From positions 12,389,725-12,453,724 of the forward strand of contig OZ022260.1 in assembly GCA_963978905.1 (NCBI GenBank): DNA of 64,000 nt, in the 5' to 3' direction. The stretch comes from Trichostrongylus colubriformis. Lineage: Eukaryota > Nematoda > Chromadorea > Rhabditida > Trichostrongylidae. Made by a program: the position numbers and the translations under genes. The notes beneath the pieces are model-generated. The model saw nothing but the letters and a program-made list of their open reading frames with translations, had not been told where the DNA came from and ran no database searches. Positions 31,204 to 43,520 of this stretch are shown piece by piece (the first letter of the stretch is position 1; each line of letters opens with the position of its first letter).

Positions 31204-33126
31204 ATCAGAAGTAATGTGGTTATTGGGAAATCTCTGAAAGAAGTTACTTACATGGAAACTATGAGCCTAAGAAGGCTATCTGTGACGAAATTCCGGTGAA
31301 AAAGGCGCCTCCGAGCTGTAGAAACGGCGCAACGGATAAGATCCGACGCCTTTGGATGATCGACCCCGCCTCCAAGCGACGTGATACCTAGTTGGCTACG
31401 ATGAGAACGGCCAAGGATATGCGGTGAGATCGAAGGCATTGCAGCGCGCTTTCGCAAATTTAGCCTGAAGCTCTCTCCAGAAAAAAGATGCTATCATTTT
31501 TCCAAACATTCCCCTGTGTTTACCTGGCAGCATGCCAATGAAAATTTCGTTCGGGGTATCCGCCTCTTGACGGAAAGGTCGTCCGCGATGAGGTCCAACG
31601 AGAGAAGTGTGTCCTACTTCTATAGTTTTTGGCCATTTCCATCCGTTTTTTTCCACTGTCCACTTACTGGGCATCTCGACTTTCAGATTCTCTAACTTTT
31701 TTACTTTTCGTCCGAATTTCCCCTAAAGGTGTCTTCAGATCAGAATAAAGTTTCCAGAGTTCCCTTGTCGAGATGAGCCAGCATTAGTTCCACTCACAAG
31801 ACCTGTGGTGGCAGATGAATGCGATTTGGCCTATACAATTACTTTCGAGGAACAGCCGCTGTACAGTTCAGTGCTTTTATATCCTCGAACAAGCCTCGTA
31901 CCAATTCACAAACCCCGGAGAGATGGAAGGCTTAGTCCCCGCGCGATGGGTGTAGGAGTATGCGCCACCTCTTACTATACCACCATAAATTTAGGGTTTA
32001 TATGCGTTGGAAATGTTCAAGAGCTGTTGTGGACAACCACTCTGTGATAAACAATAAATTACTAACAGACAAACATCATAAGCTAGTCTTAGTTATTTTT
32101 TTATGCAGAAAATGAGACCTTTAATGAAAATTAAGGACAGCATGTCGACTCTGTATACTCAGCCTTTTTACCCCGCTCAGAGAGTGGGCGCGATGCAAGC
32201 TGGAGGTCTGATCTTCCTAGAGAGGATCGTGTCCATCTTGAGGATAATTTGATTTTTACTCTTTGATGTTGTTCATCCATCCCGACATGCATATAAGGAT
32301 CGCATCAAGGCCAACCAGCGATCAGCTGAGCCGATTTGTACCCTGAGGTCTACTTGGAGGTGGGACTATTTTTGCAAACGATTTCGGAGCAAGTTTGTGA
32401 CCTACTTTGTACCGCAAAAAGTCTACACGGGTCACACATCCATTTTGGTGTCGCCACACTCATACGACTTTTTTTTAGTGCAAAACCCAAACCGTAATGT
32501 GCAACATCTGACGGTATTAAACACCTCAGTGAAACGGGAAAAATTGTTCTGTGATAAGCGGTACTGCCAACATACGGTTTATTGGGTACGATTCACGTTC
32601 GTGTCGCTTGCAAGTCATAAAGGGCGTCACAAAGGGTGTCTCCCTAAAACAGAGAATTTTCACTGCCGCATGTTGACCTGAAGTGACGTGTAAGACACGG
32701 TAATCGCTTCAGGACCCAGCTACACGTGGGGCTCCTAGCTCGCGCGCGACGCGAATTTTTGCCTTAATGGCATACAACCTATAGCATTAGGTGTCCCATC
32801 ACTCCATTATTTATCAGCGTGATAAGGCTCTTTTGTGTGAATAACGAATAACTAAATCGCAATTTCTCATGATGTCAATATCCATCCAAATACTGCTACG
32901 TGTTCCACGCGAAACAAGGTACATGGCGCATCTCAGATGCTGAGAAACAAGAGCATATGCAGTTCAACATCTGATTTTTGGCAGTCACAGAGAAATCCAG
33001 GCAATAAAAGGAAAAGGAAAAAGAAAAGAGTCACAGAAATGAAAATGTTATAAATTAGTATGTGGTTCGTTTTGCCTCTGAACCATGCAAACATAATTCA
33101 TACCAAGGATGATGCATTCAGCGTTA
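31204..33126. other. Unassigned stretch
   Basis: About 1.9 kb with no recognised gene. A block near 31805-31960 (atttggcctatacaatta, atgcgccacc) resembles the SINE-like family B. Confidence 0.4.
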
Positions 33127-34995
33127 ACTACAATACCGCTCACATTTTTTGAAGAATCGACGGTGGTCGACGGATTAAGCGGCACAAACCGTCGCACAGA
33201 CATAACTTCGCTAAAAATGAATAAAATGGGAAAAAATTAGCAGCATTAGATTCGTCTCGATGCGGCAAATTCAACGACCTATAGAATGTCGAATTTTGAT
33301 AAGTAGGTCACCAGCTTCTCGGTAAAAGCTGCAAATATTTCCTTTTCTTTACCCTCAGGCAAGACTTGGACTTTTTTCGGCTTGCATTCACATGTTTATT
33401 TGTTGCTCGCCCACGTTCTGCACAAACATCATTTTTTTAGTGGTACCTCGAAGTTTCAGGATACGTTTCAGCACCAAATTCCACGACATTTTCGAGAATT
33501 TTTAAGCTCATTTCGTCAGAATCGGTGGACAAATTGGGAAGATAGTTCACCTATCACAAAGTACTCGCTACGTACAGCAAGAATTACCATGACTTCCGAA
33601 TTGCACGCAAGCGCTTCTTCTGTGATGAAGCTTCAAACATCGGTAAACGGCGTACTTTGAACTCTGAATAATTTCCCGTCTCTTTCCTAAAATAACATTC
33701 TGATCAACGAAAATAGCATGGAGTTTCCGAATACAACATCTTACACTTCCAGAAAATGAAAGCGGCATTCAAACAATGCCCAGAATCATGAATTTATAAA
33801 AAATGTTCATTGCACATGAAAGTATGATTATGGATAAACACTAATTAATTTCAGACGAAACCTATACTGCCGCATTCAGTGTCAAAAAAGCTCTTCATTG
33901 CTGTAAAGATCATTTCACTGCGAAAGTTTTGAACTTTTACCATTAATCTTGCATTCTTTTCAAGCGTTGTCGGCTCCAACGCCGCATGCTGACCCCTTAA
34001 TTACTGTACAACGCCCAGCACAGATGAGGTCAGTAATACCTCGCGGTATTATCACATCAAATCAGTGCACACTACTAACCTTCAAAACCGCTTACTATTC
34101 TTACTCAGTGATCCCCCCAGTCCCCTTCTTTTCAGGGGACTGGAGGGCCAGTTCCTTCGGTTCACTAAGTAAGAATAGTGAGCGGTTTTGGAGGTTAGTA
34201 GTGTGCATTGATCTGAAGCGATAATACCGCGAGGCACTGTCCTCATCTGCCCTGCGCGCCGCAGAGTAATTAAGGGGTCAGCAAGTATCCATATTCATAC
34301 TTTCATGTGCAATGAACATTTTTTATAAATTCATGATTCTGGGCATTGTTTGAATGCCGCTTTCATTTTCTGGAAGTGTAAGATGTTGTATTCGGAAACT
34401 CCATGCTATTTTCGTTGATCAGAATGTTATTTTAGGAAAGAGACGGGAAATTATTCAGAGTTCAAAGTACGCCGTTTACCGATGTTTGAAGCTTCATCAC
34501 AGAAGAAGCGCTTGCGTGCAATTCGGAAGTCATGGTAATTCTTGCTGTACGTAGCGAGTACTTTGTGATAGGTGAACTATCTTCCCAATTTGTCCACCGA
34601 TTCTGACGAAATGAGCTTAAAAATTCTCGAAAATGTCGTGGAATTTGGTGCTGAAACGTATCCTGAAACTTCGAGGTACCACTAAAAAAATGATGTTTGT
34701 GCAGAACGTGGGCGAGCAACAAATAAACATGTGAATGCAAGCCGAAAAAAGTCGGAGTCTTGCCTGAGGGTGAAGAAAAGGAAATCTTTGCAGCTTTTGC
34801 CGAGAAGCTGGTGACCTACTTATCAAAATTCGACATACTAAAGGTCGTTGAATTTGCCGCATCGAGACGAATCTAATGCTGCTAATTTTTCCCCATTTTA
34901 TTCATTTTTAACGAAGTTATGACTGTGCGACTGTTTGTGCCGTTTAATCCGTCGACCACCGTCGATTCTTCAAAAAATGTGAGCGGTATTGTAGT
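33127..34995. repeat. 1.87-kb palindrome (foldback element) with nested inner palindrome
   Basis: The outer arms 33127-33836 and 34286-34995 (710 bp each) are near-identical inverted copies; frames in one arm reappear unchanged in the other strand of the second arm (for example 33382-33660 plus and 34462-34740 minus). Between them, 33987-about 34128 and about 34145-34283 form a second, less perfect inverted pair around agtcccc...ggggact. A 150-bp block at 33837-33986 is present on the left side only. No transposase or known protein is encoded. The near-identity points to a recent origin or to arm-to-arm gene conversion. Confidence 0.92.
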
Positions 34996-35872
34996 AGTCC
35001 ATTTTTGGGATGCACCTGGCATTTCGCTCTCACTTGGAACTATAGCGGTAGCGGAAAATTTTGCCTACAGTTAGTGGCCAGGGAACCCAATGTAGAGCCA
35101 GTGTTTTTGGCCTATAGCCCTAGTCTAGTAAAAATTCAGAGAATACGAAAGGTATGCAAGGCATGATCCTTGACTCCCCCCCCCCCTTCCCTGCAAATGG
35201 AGGCGGCTCTAGTAATCACCCCAGCACTTCTGGATTGCATCAGTGAGCGGGGAAATACATTCCACCTACGAGAACAACGGCATGTATGAATGTGAGTGCA
35301 GCTGAATTTGTTATGAGGCAGTTTTTTAGGGTGAAACTCTTCGAAGAACTGCGAAGACCAGTTGCACTTATATGAAACAAGCCATGGACGCTCGAACACA
35401 CCGTCACTCATTTCGTTAACGTATCATTTCTGCCGAAGAAGACAAACCTCATCAAACCACGGTTCCTTCTTTCAACTATCAGGCAAAAATCTGATTTGTC
35501 ATGTGGCGCGGATTCATCCGCAACGGCGCGAAAGTCCGACTTTTTTTCGCACATTGCCCTTTACCAGAAATTGAGCTTCTGCCAAATTCGCAGCTATTCC
35601 TTAGTATTCCCTGGTGACGAAACATATGGTGGTTTCTTACACGTGGCGAAACATCGATCATTCCTGCGTTTGCAGAATTTCTCGCTTCTTGTGCAGCCAT
35701 GGACTTTTAAGTGTCAGGCACGTCAAAATTTAGTATGTCTTGGTTACTTCAAGCACTTCCTCGAATTGGTAATGGAGCAGTGATTAGAGGCGCTGGCTAC
35801 TATTTAAATGCCACCTTACATAATGTCCCCATCCCTTTGGAATGGCTGAAATACGAGGATTCTCCCATAGTA
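34996..35872. other. Unassigned stretch
   Basis: Holds a 12-C homopolymer at 35175-35186. An open frame at 35496-35783 has no domain I recognise. Confidence 0.4.
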
Positions 35873-36713
35873 TTAGGTTGGAACATAATTTCTGTCACAC
35901 TTTTTATTTTTCCTGGAAAAACCCGTGGAAGCTTCTGGAATGTTTGGTAGTGGGGGGTATATAAAGCGACTAAAAAGGACTACTGGATAACACATTCATA
36001 TTCTCTATGGCTTCAACTAGCAGTGAATCTAAGACAATTTCGCGAGAGGGGCGAAATTCACGAACACCGCCCCGGTTCCTTTTGCATGCAAGGCCACTAA
36101 CCAAATCAACCAGTCGATGGGCCCAGTACTGCCTCTCATAAGGCGGCAACCCGATGGCTCGATCGTCTCAAATTGAAACAGGAAAAAATTCAAAATTGCA
36201 CAGAGAAAAAAAAATTCAAAAAAAAATTTTCAGAAAAAGGGCAAAAGATTGCCATCCAACACGACAGTCACCGCCGATGTCTACTGCAGGCAATCGGACA
36301 CTGTAGCCGCAGAATGTACCGAAAAAATGGACCGAGACTTCTTCCTCCACGACAACGCTCATCCACATGTGGCAAAGTTGGCGTGTCAAAAGATCCAGGA
36401 CCTTGGTTGGACGGAGCTCCCCTACCCACCGCATTCTACGGACATGGCCCCAACTGACTGCCACCTATTCCGATCTCTGACCCACTTCCTCGACGGACGG
36501 CAGTTCAAAGATGACCATGATCTCAAAATCGGCCTCCAGACTTTCTTCGACCAGAAATCCTCAGACTTCTACAAGCAAGGCATCTCCCTACTCGCTGGAA
36601 ATATATTTTTGATTATTATGGCACACATTTTGTTGACTGAAGTTAGACATAAATAAAGAAAATTAAATTTGAAATTTTTCGTCATTGTGTGACGAAATTA
36701 TGTTTCAACCTAA
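35873..36713 (+). mobile_element. mariner element with internal deletion
   Basis: TTAGGTTGGAACATAATTTC at the left is mirrored by GAAATTATGTTTCAACCTAA at the right, flanked by TA (35871-35872 and 36714-36715). At 841 bp it is about 450 bp short of a complete mariner, missing the middle of the gene. Confidence 0.88.
36249..36656 (+). pseudogene. mariner transposase, C-terminal part
   Basis: The readable frame keeps FLHDNAHPHVAK (second catalytic Asp) and STDMAPTDCHLF (third catalytic Asp, correct D34D order) followed by the usual C-terminal block FFDQKSSDFYKQGI. The N-terminal DNA-binding region and the first catalytic Asp are gone, so it cannot transpose itself but its ends could be moved in trans. 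Confidence 0.85.
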
Positions 36714-39132
36714 TAATTGTCTCATAGATTAGGAAGCAGCTGGAGTTGTGCAACATCTTTTCAGAGAACGCCACGCATTCTACTCTCATTTAAATCAGTG
36801 GCGATTGTAAGCAACTGGCTTGCGTGATGACTACCGCGGCCATCACCATGCAAGTCCGCTTTTATTCTGCCGGAAAATGTTGGTATCAGGCTATCAACAG
36901 CGGAGGGATGGAACATCTGTTCGATTTGGTGATGATACAGGATTTGGTTCGTGAACTATACTACAGAGAACAGCGCTAACTGGCACTACACCACCTCTGC
37001 AAGCCTAGTGAAATGATATTACTATGAATTAGTATTGTTTATTTTTATATCCTTACTACAAGCTTGTTACTGACCCAATGCGTTAATTGAACAGAACCCA
37101 AGCGCATGGCGCATCGCAGAGCAAGATGCTGTAGCTTGCACTTGTTTGGTTTTGATAAAGATACAATATCGACTATGAGATTTTAGCTTCGGTCTCGGAC
37201 GGGATGGTTCGAGTCACGTCTGAGACCGAGCTTTTGTCCATAACTCAGCATATTTGTAACCAATCATACGGTTCCATTGCTCATTCATCAAATGAGCTAC
37301 AGACTCCCGAGAGTGTGATGTTTGTTCATTGGATCAAAAGGTTCACTGCCTTTATAAAGTGTATTTATATTTTTGCACAAAAAATATTGTAAAAGGAAAA
37401 CATTTAAAGATTCAGCAGCGTTTCTGGCGATGAGGTAGAAACGGCATGGAATTCAGAGACCCACCTTTTCAAGCTTTCCGAAGCGGGGTAAATGGCACTA
37501 TGAGGCCTAGGAAAAGTCACTGACGGAACAAAACAATCCAAGGCAAGATGGACTTTTGTCAATTTGCGAGCATCATCTAGATTAACGTCTTCGTCCATCG
37601 TTTTCATTTTTAATGGGTCTCCTTCATTGATCGCTCTTTCTCTTAGGCAGGCGTGTGTGGGTATAAACCTGCATTGGCGATTTTATTCAAACTCTCACTA
37701 TCCTCAATTTCACCCTAACTTACTTGTTTGAAGGGTGAATTACGGTAAGTGATCAGGATACGCCATGCCTTTAATTTCCTTTCGGAACCGTAGAAGCAAA
37801 AAAGGTGTTTTATCATTTCAATGCCTGGTGAGACTCATCAGTGTTCTCTTCAGTGACGTCATCCTTCTATAAGTGATATGATCAGAATGAAAAGGAGTTT
37901 ATATAAAGGTGATACGTGATATGATCAGAATAAGTAGGGGTTCATACATATAAAGGGTCAATTGAAGGTTTGACAAATAGTGATAGATGAAATTGTGAAC
38001 TTCAAAAAAAATTAAAAGAAAAAACTCGGATAAGAATTAGAGACCATTAAAGAATGGGAGAATTAGAGGGAAAGGAGGGAACCTCCAAGCCACCGATGTG
38101 GAGCCCTTTCCCTTTCTTAGCTTTTTTTCATGTTTGAACTAAACAGTTTTAACAAAAGTCCTGGTGCATAATGTAGTAGTATCGAGCCTTTCTTTTGAGA
38201 AAATATTTTAAAAAATATTCTTAAAATGGGAAATGCAGAAGTGGGATCAAGGGAAAGCCGTCCAAGCTCTGCTAAGCACATGAAGAACGTAGGAACGGAT
38301 TCACTTAAGAGATTCCAGGAGCTGGGCTGCAATGTAATGTGAGAATGGGAGCTGCTATGTCTCCCACGAGTGCAATGTGATTCAATTTCGATGAGGACCG
38401 TGAAGTGAATACGCTGAACACTAAACGGTCATGCTTTTTTGTTGATGGACTGAGTTGTGTAAAAAAGAGAACTTGGAAAACGAGAAGGATGAGAAAAATC
38501 GTGATGGCTAAGGTGCTGTGTTCTTGATGTACAAGCAAATGTAACAACATGGCGCTCCCCATTAGAATTCAATGGATAACATGGGGGGAGGGAGGGGGGT
38601 AAGGCTATGTTGAAGATTCCACTATATTGGTGTCGTAGTTACATAGCAGAATGAGAAGTAAGTGTTTGCTAAATCCGAATCTTCGATTTGTGGGAGCTGG
38701 TGAGAAAGGTTTCTTGGAATTAGGATTTTTGAAAAAAAATGGAAAAACTTGTAGTCCGGAATTTTCCCATTTTTCTTTTTTTTTCTTAGTTTAGGCCATC
38801 GTTCACGCAAGATGGTTGCATGAGAACTCTTTTGTTGGGGATTTATATGTGCTCGGGTGATTTATGAGCTTCAATGTTCAGCTTGTAATAGTGCATGCAT
38901 GAGAGGAACGGGAAGGGTACTGTGGCTATAGCAGCTGAAGGAAATCTAGCTGGGAAAACGAGTGGTATTATGACCACCCCGCTCGGCAAGCGCATAAAAT
39001 TGAGGAGCATAAAAGGATCTACTTTGATGTTGTGTGCTCTACTCTGGCGTCCGAAACAGATATTGCGTCAAGGAAAATCTTGGAAGTGGTCTGGATTTCT
39101 ACAAGAAAGCCAAGAATTGATAAGGCCAGACT
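36714..39132. other. Unassigned stretch with repeat fragments
   Basis: No gene recognised. SINE-like pieces lie near 36768 (gaacgccacgcattctac) and 37757 (tacgccatgccttta). The sequence cag.atgatacgtgatatgatcagaat near 37870-37940 is a short direct duplication. Confidence 0.4.
37186..37258 (+). repeat. tRNA-like SINE repeat, partial copy
   Basis: The B-box half (ggttcgagtca) and tail (gagcttttgtccataactcag) of the family at 8188-10090; the A-box half is missing. Confidence 0.55.
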
Positions 39133-39415
39133 CCGCGACTTTGCGTTCTTGCGATTTTGCGGCGTAGCAGTTTCGCACACGATGCTACTGCACTCCATTT
39201 CGGAGAGCCTGATAGGGCGTGACCTATGGACTTGGGTGAGAGTGTATTAAACTATCTCACTCGGCCACATACTCTCACTCTCGCCATTCACCCTGTGACC
39301 CCTATAAGGCATGGCTACGCCCTAGCAGGCGCTCCGAAATGGAACCTTGAAGTTGTGCAATGCCGCAACCTTGCGTACGGAGCCGCAAAATTGCAAAATT
39401 GCAAAAACGCAAAAT
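39133..39415. repeat. Inverted repeat rich in CGCAAAA-type words
   Basis: The arms about 39133-39222 and 39316-39415 mirror each other, centred on ccatttcggag/ctccgaaatgg and the outer ttgcgattttgcgg/ccgcaaaattgc. The words gcaaaat and gcgattttgc recur at about 8-9 bp spacing to 39470 and again at 39660-39710. No coding frame. Confidence 0.65.
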
Positions 39416-40439
39416 AGCAAAGACAAGGACGCAAACACGAGATCGCGAAATCTGACGGCGGTCAGCCAAAACGAGTTTATTTCGATTAGCAATGACCTTC
39501 TGCGTTTTGTATCATCGTGTGAGCTGCAGTAAGGGTGATGTGGACGGCAGCACGTCCTGCCGTACACGGAACATCGAGTCAAGTAAGGTTACCACCAGAT
39601 TTCGTGATGTCGCGACTTCGCACTTTCGCACGCGACACAGAGACCTTGGGATCTCGCATTGCCGCATTTTCGTGACACCGAAAAATCGCAAAATCGCAAA
39701 TCTGATGACGGCCTAGACTCATCCGCTCATACTGATAAGTAATAGGGGCGTGAGCTGCTGTTCTTCCGCAGGGGGAATCTTGGGTGATCTGGTATGCTGT
39801 TTCATTACCGGGTTGTCCGACAGCGATCTGAAAACGACACAAGAAACGCTAGAGAGGAATAGCCGATTGTACGGGTTTCACTTCTAGCCTCGTAATGGCA
39901 CATAAAGGAAAAACAGTCGTTAAAATTCAACTTCAGACTTGAAGAAGTAATCTGAAATAAACCGGAATGATAAGTGATGATAGCCAGCACTCGGTAGTGT
40001 CTGCGGAGAGGAAAGCTGCTTGCTTAATCCGAGATTAGACTTTACGCTTCGCTTCGTAAGTGAATAGCTTCTAATGGCTGAAAGATATCGTGGAACGGGC
40101 GATAGGAGAGAGGAGGATGTCTGTGAGTCGTTCGGCTTACGTCATGACTCGTCGCCGTTCAGTCGTGTTCCCCTCCCGTTAGTATTCAAAGAAAGGAACA
40201 TCTCCACGGGTAGCAGTTCTACATACAATACCTAAGTAAATACTCTTTCCCGACCTTTTGAAAACCGTTAGTTGACAAGGTTCTCATGTCGATTGTTTTT
40301 TAACAAAGAGTCTCTTTCAGTTGTCACCGGCTGCTAAAATTGCTTACTTGGCGATCAAGGTATTGCAAAGCAGAGAGCTCAATCAAGTCGTATTCCGAGA
40401 AATCGTTAACGGAACTGAGTATTGAGTCCTTGCAAGTAT

Positions 40440-40508
40440 GCTGAGTTATGGGCAAAAGCTTCGCTCTCGGACGGGGCTCGAACCCGCACTCCATGCTTTC
40501 CGGGCATA
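40440..40508 (-). repeat. tRNA-like SINE repeat, cut by a Tc1-type MITE
   Basis: The minus strand has the perfect B box GGTTCGAGCCC and the GCTTTTGCCCATAACTCAG tail; the copy stops exactly where the element at 40509 begins. Confidence 0.6.
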
Positions 40509-41014
40509 CAGTAGCGCTCAAAAGCATTCGGCCAAATGGTTGTTCACTTGGGTTTTTTGCTTGTAACTTTTTTGCGACTGGACCGATCTAAGAGAAATTT
40601 TAGCATGTTGTACTTGAAGACACTTCATACTAAATATACTATTTTGGTGCTCAACGGTGTTAGTTACGTGGTTAAATGCAATTTTTTGTTTTTGAAGTGC
40701 CATCCTTATGCCGTCCCGCTGTGTCGCTGTCATCGAAAGTCGTGCTCTTTCTACGAAATATTAATGTTCTCTGAGGCTTGCTTGTTTTGTTTTTGTAAAA
40801 AAAGCCGTTTTTCTTGACCAAGCCTTTTTCTTTTTTGGGTGGGCTTGTAGTAAATTCTCGTAAAAAGCCATGAAATGTGTCAAGCGGCACTCAAGTAGGA
40901 GGAAACGTTGACAATGCGTTCAGGCACCGCATATTAAAATTCAGTCAAATTTGTTCAAGTAGAAACGAAAGTTATGACAAAAAATGTGTGGCCGAATACT
41001 TTTGAGCGCTACTG
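40509..41014. mobile_element. Tc1-type MITE, 506 bp
   Basis: CAGTAGCGCTCAAAAGCATT on the left, mirror AATACTTTTGAGCGCTACTG on the right, each followed outward by TA. The sub-terminal tcggccaaatg is mirrored by tgtggccga. No transposase frame. Confidence 0.85.
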
Positions 41015-41552
41015 TATTATACTTTGTGAACAACAAAAGACAAAAATATAAAAACTGCGTAAAGTTTTTGAATCAACCATCTCTGTCTTTGATTTTTATC
41101 ATTCTTATCATCAGTTCATTCAAACCCTTTCACTCAACGGCGTTGCTGAATGCAATATCGAAAAATTCTATTAACACAGATCTTTTGACTTGAATTGCTG
41201 ATGGTGCTGAGTGCATGACACGTTTCTTACATTGTCCAAAACTAATAGATCATTCATTCAAATCATCATTATGACGCTGGCTTCCTGCCAACTCTGTTGT
41301 CATTAGCAGCGGATGCGACGATGTCATAGACTGATTATGTATTCTGTTCTCATTCACTGGAAAATATCGTAAAGCAAGATGAAAAGTTCTAAGAACGGGA
41401 ATTGATGTGCATTACTATTGGTTTTAGGGCTAGTTTACTAGATCTCATCAAAGAATGATGTGCTTCGCTAAAGAGTTCGTGAATTACACATTTGTGGCTT
41501 GCACAGGGTTCTCCAGTAGGTGATTCCACATATTGAAGAACGATAGTATTGC

Positions 41553-42045
41553 CACATACGCTCAAAAGTCTTCGGCCAAACGGTTTTCAGTTGTATCCTC
41601 TTTTCTACTGAACTAATCCAAGAGAAATTTAAGTATGTTGTACTTGGAGACACTGCATACTAGATATACTATCCTGGCGCTGACCGGTGTAAGGCACGTG
41701 GTTATATGCAATTTTTTGTTTTGACGTCAGCTTTTTCCGCTTTTCATGCCTACTAGATCTTTACCATTTTTCTTTCCAAACCTAGTTTTACGCTTCGCCT
41801 TGGTAATTGCTGTTTTGTTTTTTTTAAAGGAAGCCGTTTTTTTGGTTCAAGCCCTTTCCTTGTTTTTCGGTGGTTATGTAATAAATTTTTGTGAAAAAAC
41901 CATGAAAAGAGTCAAGCGGCACTCAAGTAGAAGGAAATGTTGACAATAGGTTCGGGCACCACATGTAAAAATTTTGTTAAATTTGGTCCAGTAGAAAAAA
42001 GTCATGACAAAAAAGTATTTGGCAGAATACTTTTGAGCGCTACTG
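41553..42045. mobile_element. Tc1-type MITE, second copy
   Basis: Shares internal sequence with 40509-41014 (for example agagaaattt, tatgttgtacttg.agacac, ggcacgtggtt). The right end AATACTTTTGAGCGCTACTG is intact before TA; the left end (ACGCTCAAAAGTCTTCGGCC) has lost its first bases. Confidence 0.8.
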
Positions 42046-42168
42046 TATGTCGCATGAAATGGGAAACACCTGAATGACAAATATTAAAACTCTTTCAAGA
42101 ATCCATGTTTTCTTACAAAACGCAGTCATTCTGTTGGAAAATTGGTATTTATTCTGTGTAATGAACTA

Positions 42169-43197
42169 CAGTAGCGCTCAAAAGTCTTCGGCCAAATGCA
42201 TTTTTTTGCCACAAATTTTTTTGCCAAAAATTTTTGCTGACGACTAAACTGGGCAAAATTTCAATATGTTGTACCCAAACCTACTCTTTGCTACCATTTG
42301 CGTGCCGCTAGACTTTTTTCATGGATCTTTGCAAGCGTTTATTGCAAAATCAGCGGAAAACACGGAAAAGCTTGCTCAGTAAAAATGGGTTTCTCCGGAA
42401 GTACAAAATCAGCAAACCGTGAGAAACATCAATATCTCATTGAAAAACCACGAATTTCGATGACAACGGCATCGAGTCCATGAGCTTCTCAATAACTGTA
42501 TGAGGCAAGGCGTTGTATTCTCCTCTTGGTTGAGCGCACTTTTCTTTTCTTTTCCTACTAATTTACAGTGAAAAACGCTTATCACCTGTGTTCTAACGCA
42601 TTAAAGTGCAAGAATTGGCTTGACCACTTGAGAAGTGTGACTTCCTGGTGCTGGAAGGCTTCTTTCATGACTTTTGTTGACGTGCCTTTCGTAAAGATAT
42701 CTTGCGGTGGAATCTATCCAGCAGGAATATCTTTTCTCGCCCATGATAGTACGGTGCTCTCTATCATGTCCCTGTAGCCTCCCTTGTCATCGTTCCGTCA
42801 ATCCCGGGACCCATACCATGCAGTAAAAATGCCCCATGCACCGCTACAGACCCTCCACCGTGCTGGGTTCTGTGATTCGGAATGAATCTTCCACCGAAAC
42901 GACGTCTCGCATAGTAGATCCCATCACTGCCGAACAATTAAACTTGCTCTTATCGGTGGAAAGGACTTTGCCCAAATCCGCTGAACTGCAGGTGAGATGG
43001 CGCTACGCAGTAGCAACTTTGACTCTTTTATTTCTGGGTGTTATAAAGGTTTTCTTGACTGGACGTCGTCTGCAGATTCCATTGTCATTTAGGCCTTCCC
43101 CCACACTCTGTCGACTGATTTTAATGGCATCCCTTCCAAAAAACTTAGCGACGATTTCCACAGCCGTGAGTAGGGGAACGGCTTTTAGCTGCAAATG
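42169..43197 (-). mobile_element. Tc1-like transposon remnant
   Basis: The left end CAGTAGCGCTCAAAAGTCTT (after TA) is the same terminal repeat as the two MITEs to its left, and a Tc1-like transposase relic follows in minus orientation. The opposite terminal repeat was not found, so the right limit is the end of recognisable coding sequence. Confidence 0.7.
42586..43194 (-). pseudogene. Tc1-like transposase pseudogene
   Basis: Reading down the minus strand: ISRQSVGEGLNDNGICRRRP then PVKKTFITPRNKRVK (43003-43140) matches the second helix-turn-helix and linker of Tc1/Tc3 transposases. After a frameshift comes STDKSKFN (first catalytic Asp block, canonically SDESKFN), then in another frame FGSDGIYYARRRFGG and HGGGSVAVHGAF, and near 42590-42640 WSSQFLHFNALEH, a decayed WPSQSPDLNPIEH block. 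In the last, the second catalytic Asp is His. Stops and frame changes show it is dead. It is the likely source family of the neighbouring MITEs. Confidence 0.8.
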
Positions 43198-43217
43198 ATC
43201 CGTTTGCCTTGCATAAT

Positions 43218-43520
43218 TGTAATTTCTTCAAATATGTGGCATCAATATGGTTTTTAGTTGTGAAAAAAGGCTTCAAATTTCCAGAATGAGAGCACAAATC
43301 TTCAAAGGGAGCACTCCTTCTTCATCTGCCATCTATGGTGGAGCAGTGGGAATGATTTCCAGTTTTTCTCGTTTTATGAGCCATTATGGCTCCTATCAAC
43401 TCTTTGCAGCTCTTACTGCATATAATTTCTTCAAATATGTGGCATTATATCGTTTTTAGTTGTGGAGAAAGGCTTCAATTCTCCAGATTGAAAGCACAAA
43501 ATCTCTCTAAAGATTGCTTC
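43218..43520. repeat. About 210-bp tandem duplication
   Basis: 43218-43308 (ttcttcaaatatgtggcat..., ggcttcaaatttccagaat) recurs with differences at 43428-43520 (ggcttcaattctccagatt). It adjoins the Tc1-like relic and may belong to it. Confidence 0.55.

Noticed and set aside
28029..31237. Many plus-strand open frames of 60-170 residues
   Set aside because: They are antisense shadows of the 1029-codon RTE frame, whose catalytic motifs are unambiguous.
33382..34862. Identical 92- and 66-residue frames on opposite strands
   Set aside because: Their identity is explained by the palindrome; composition and lack of homology give no reason to think they are translated.
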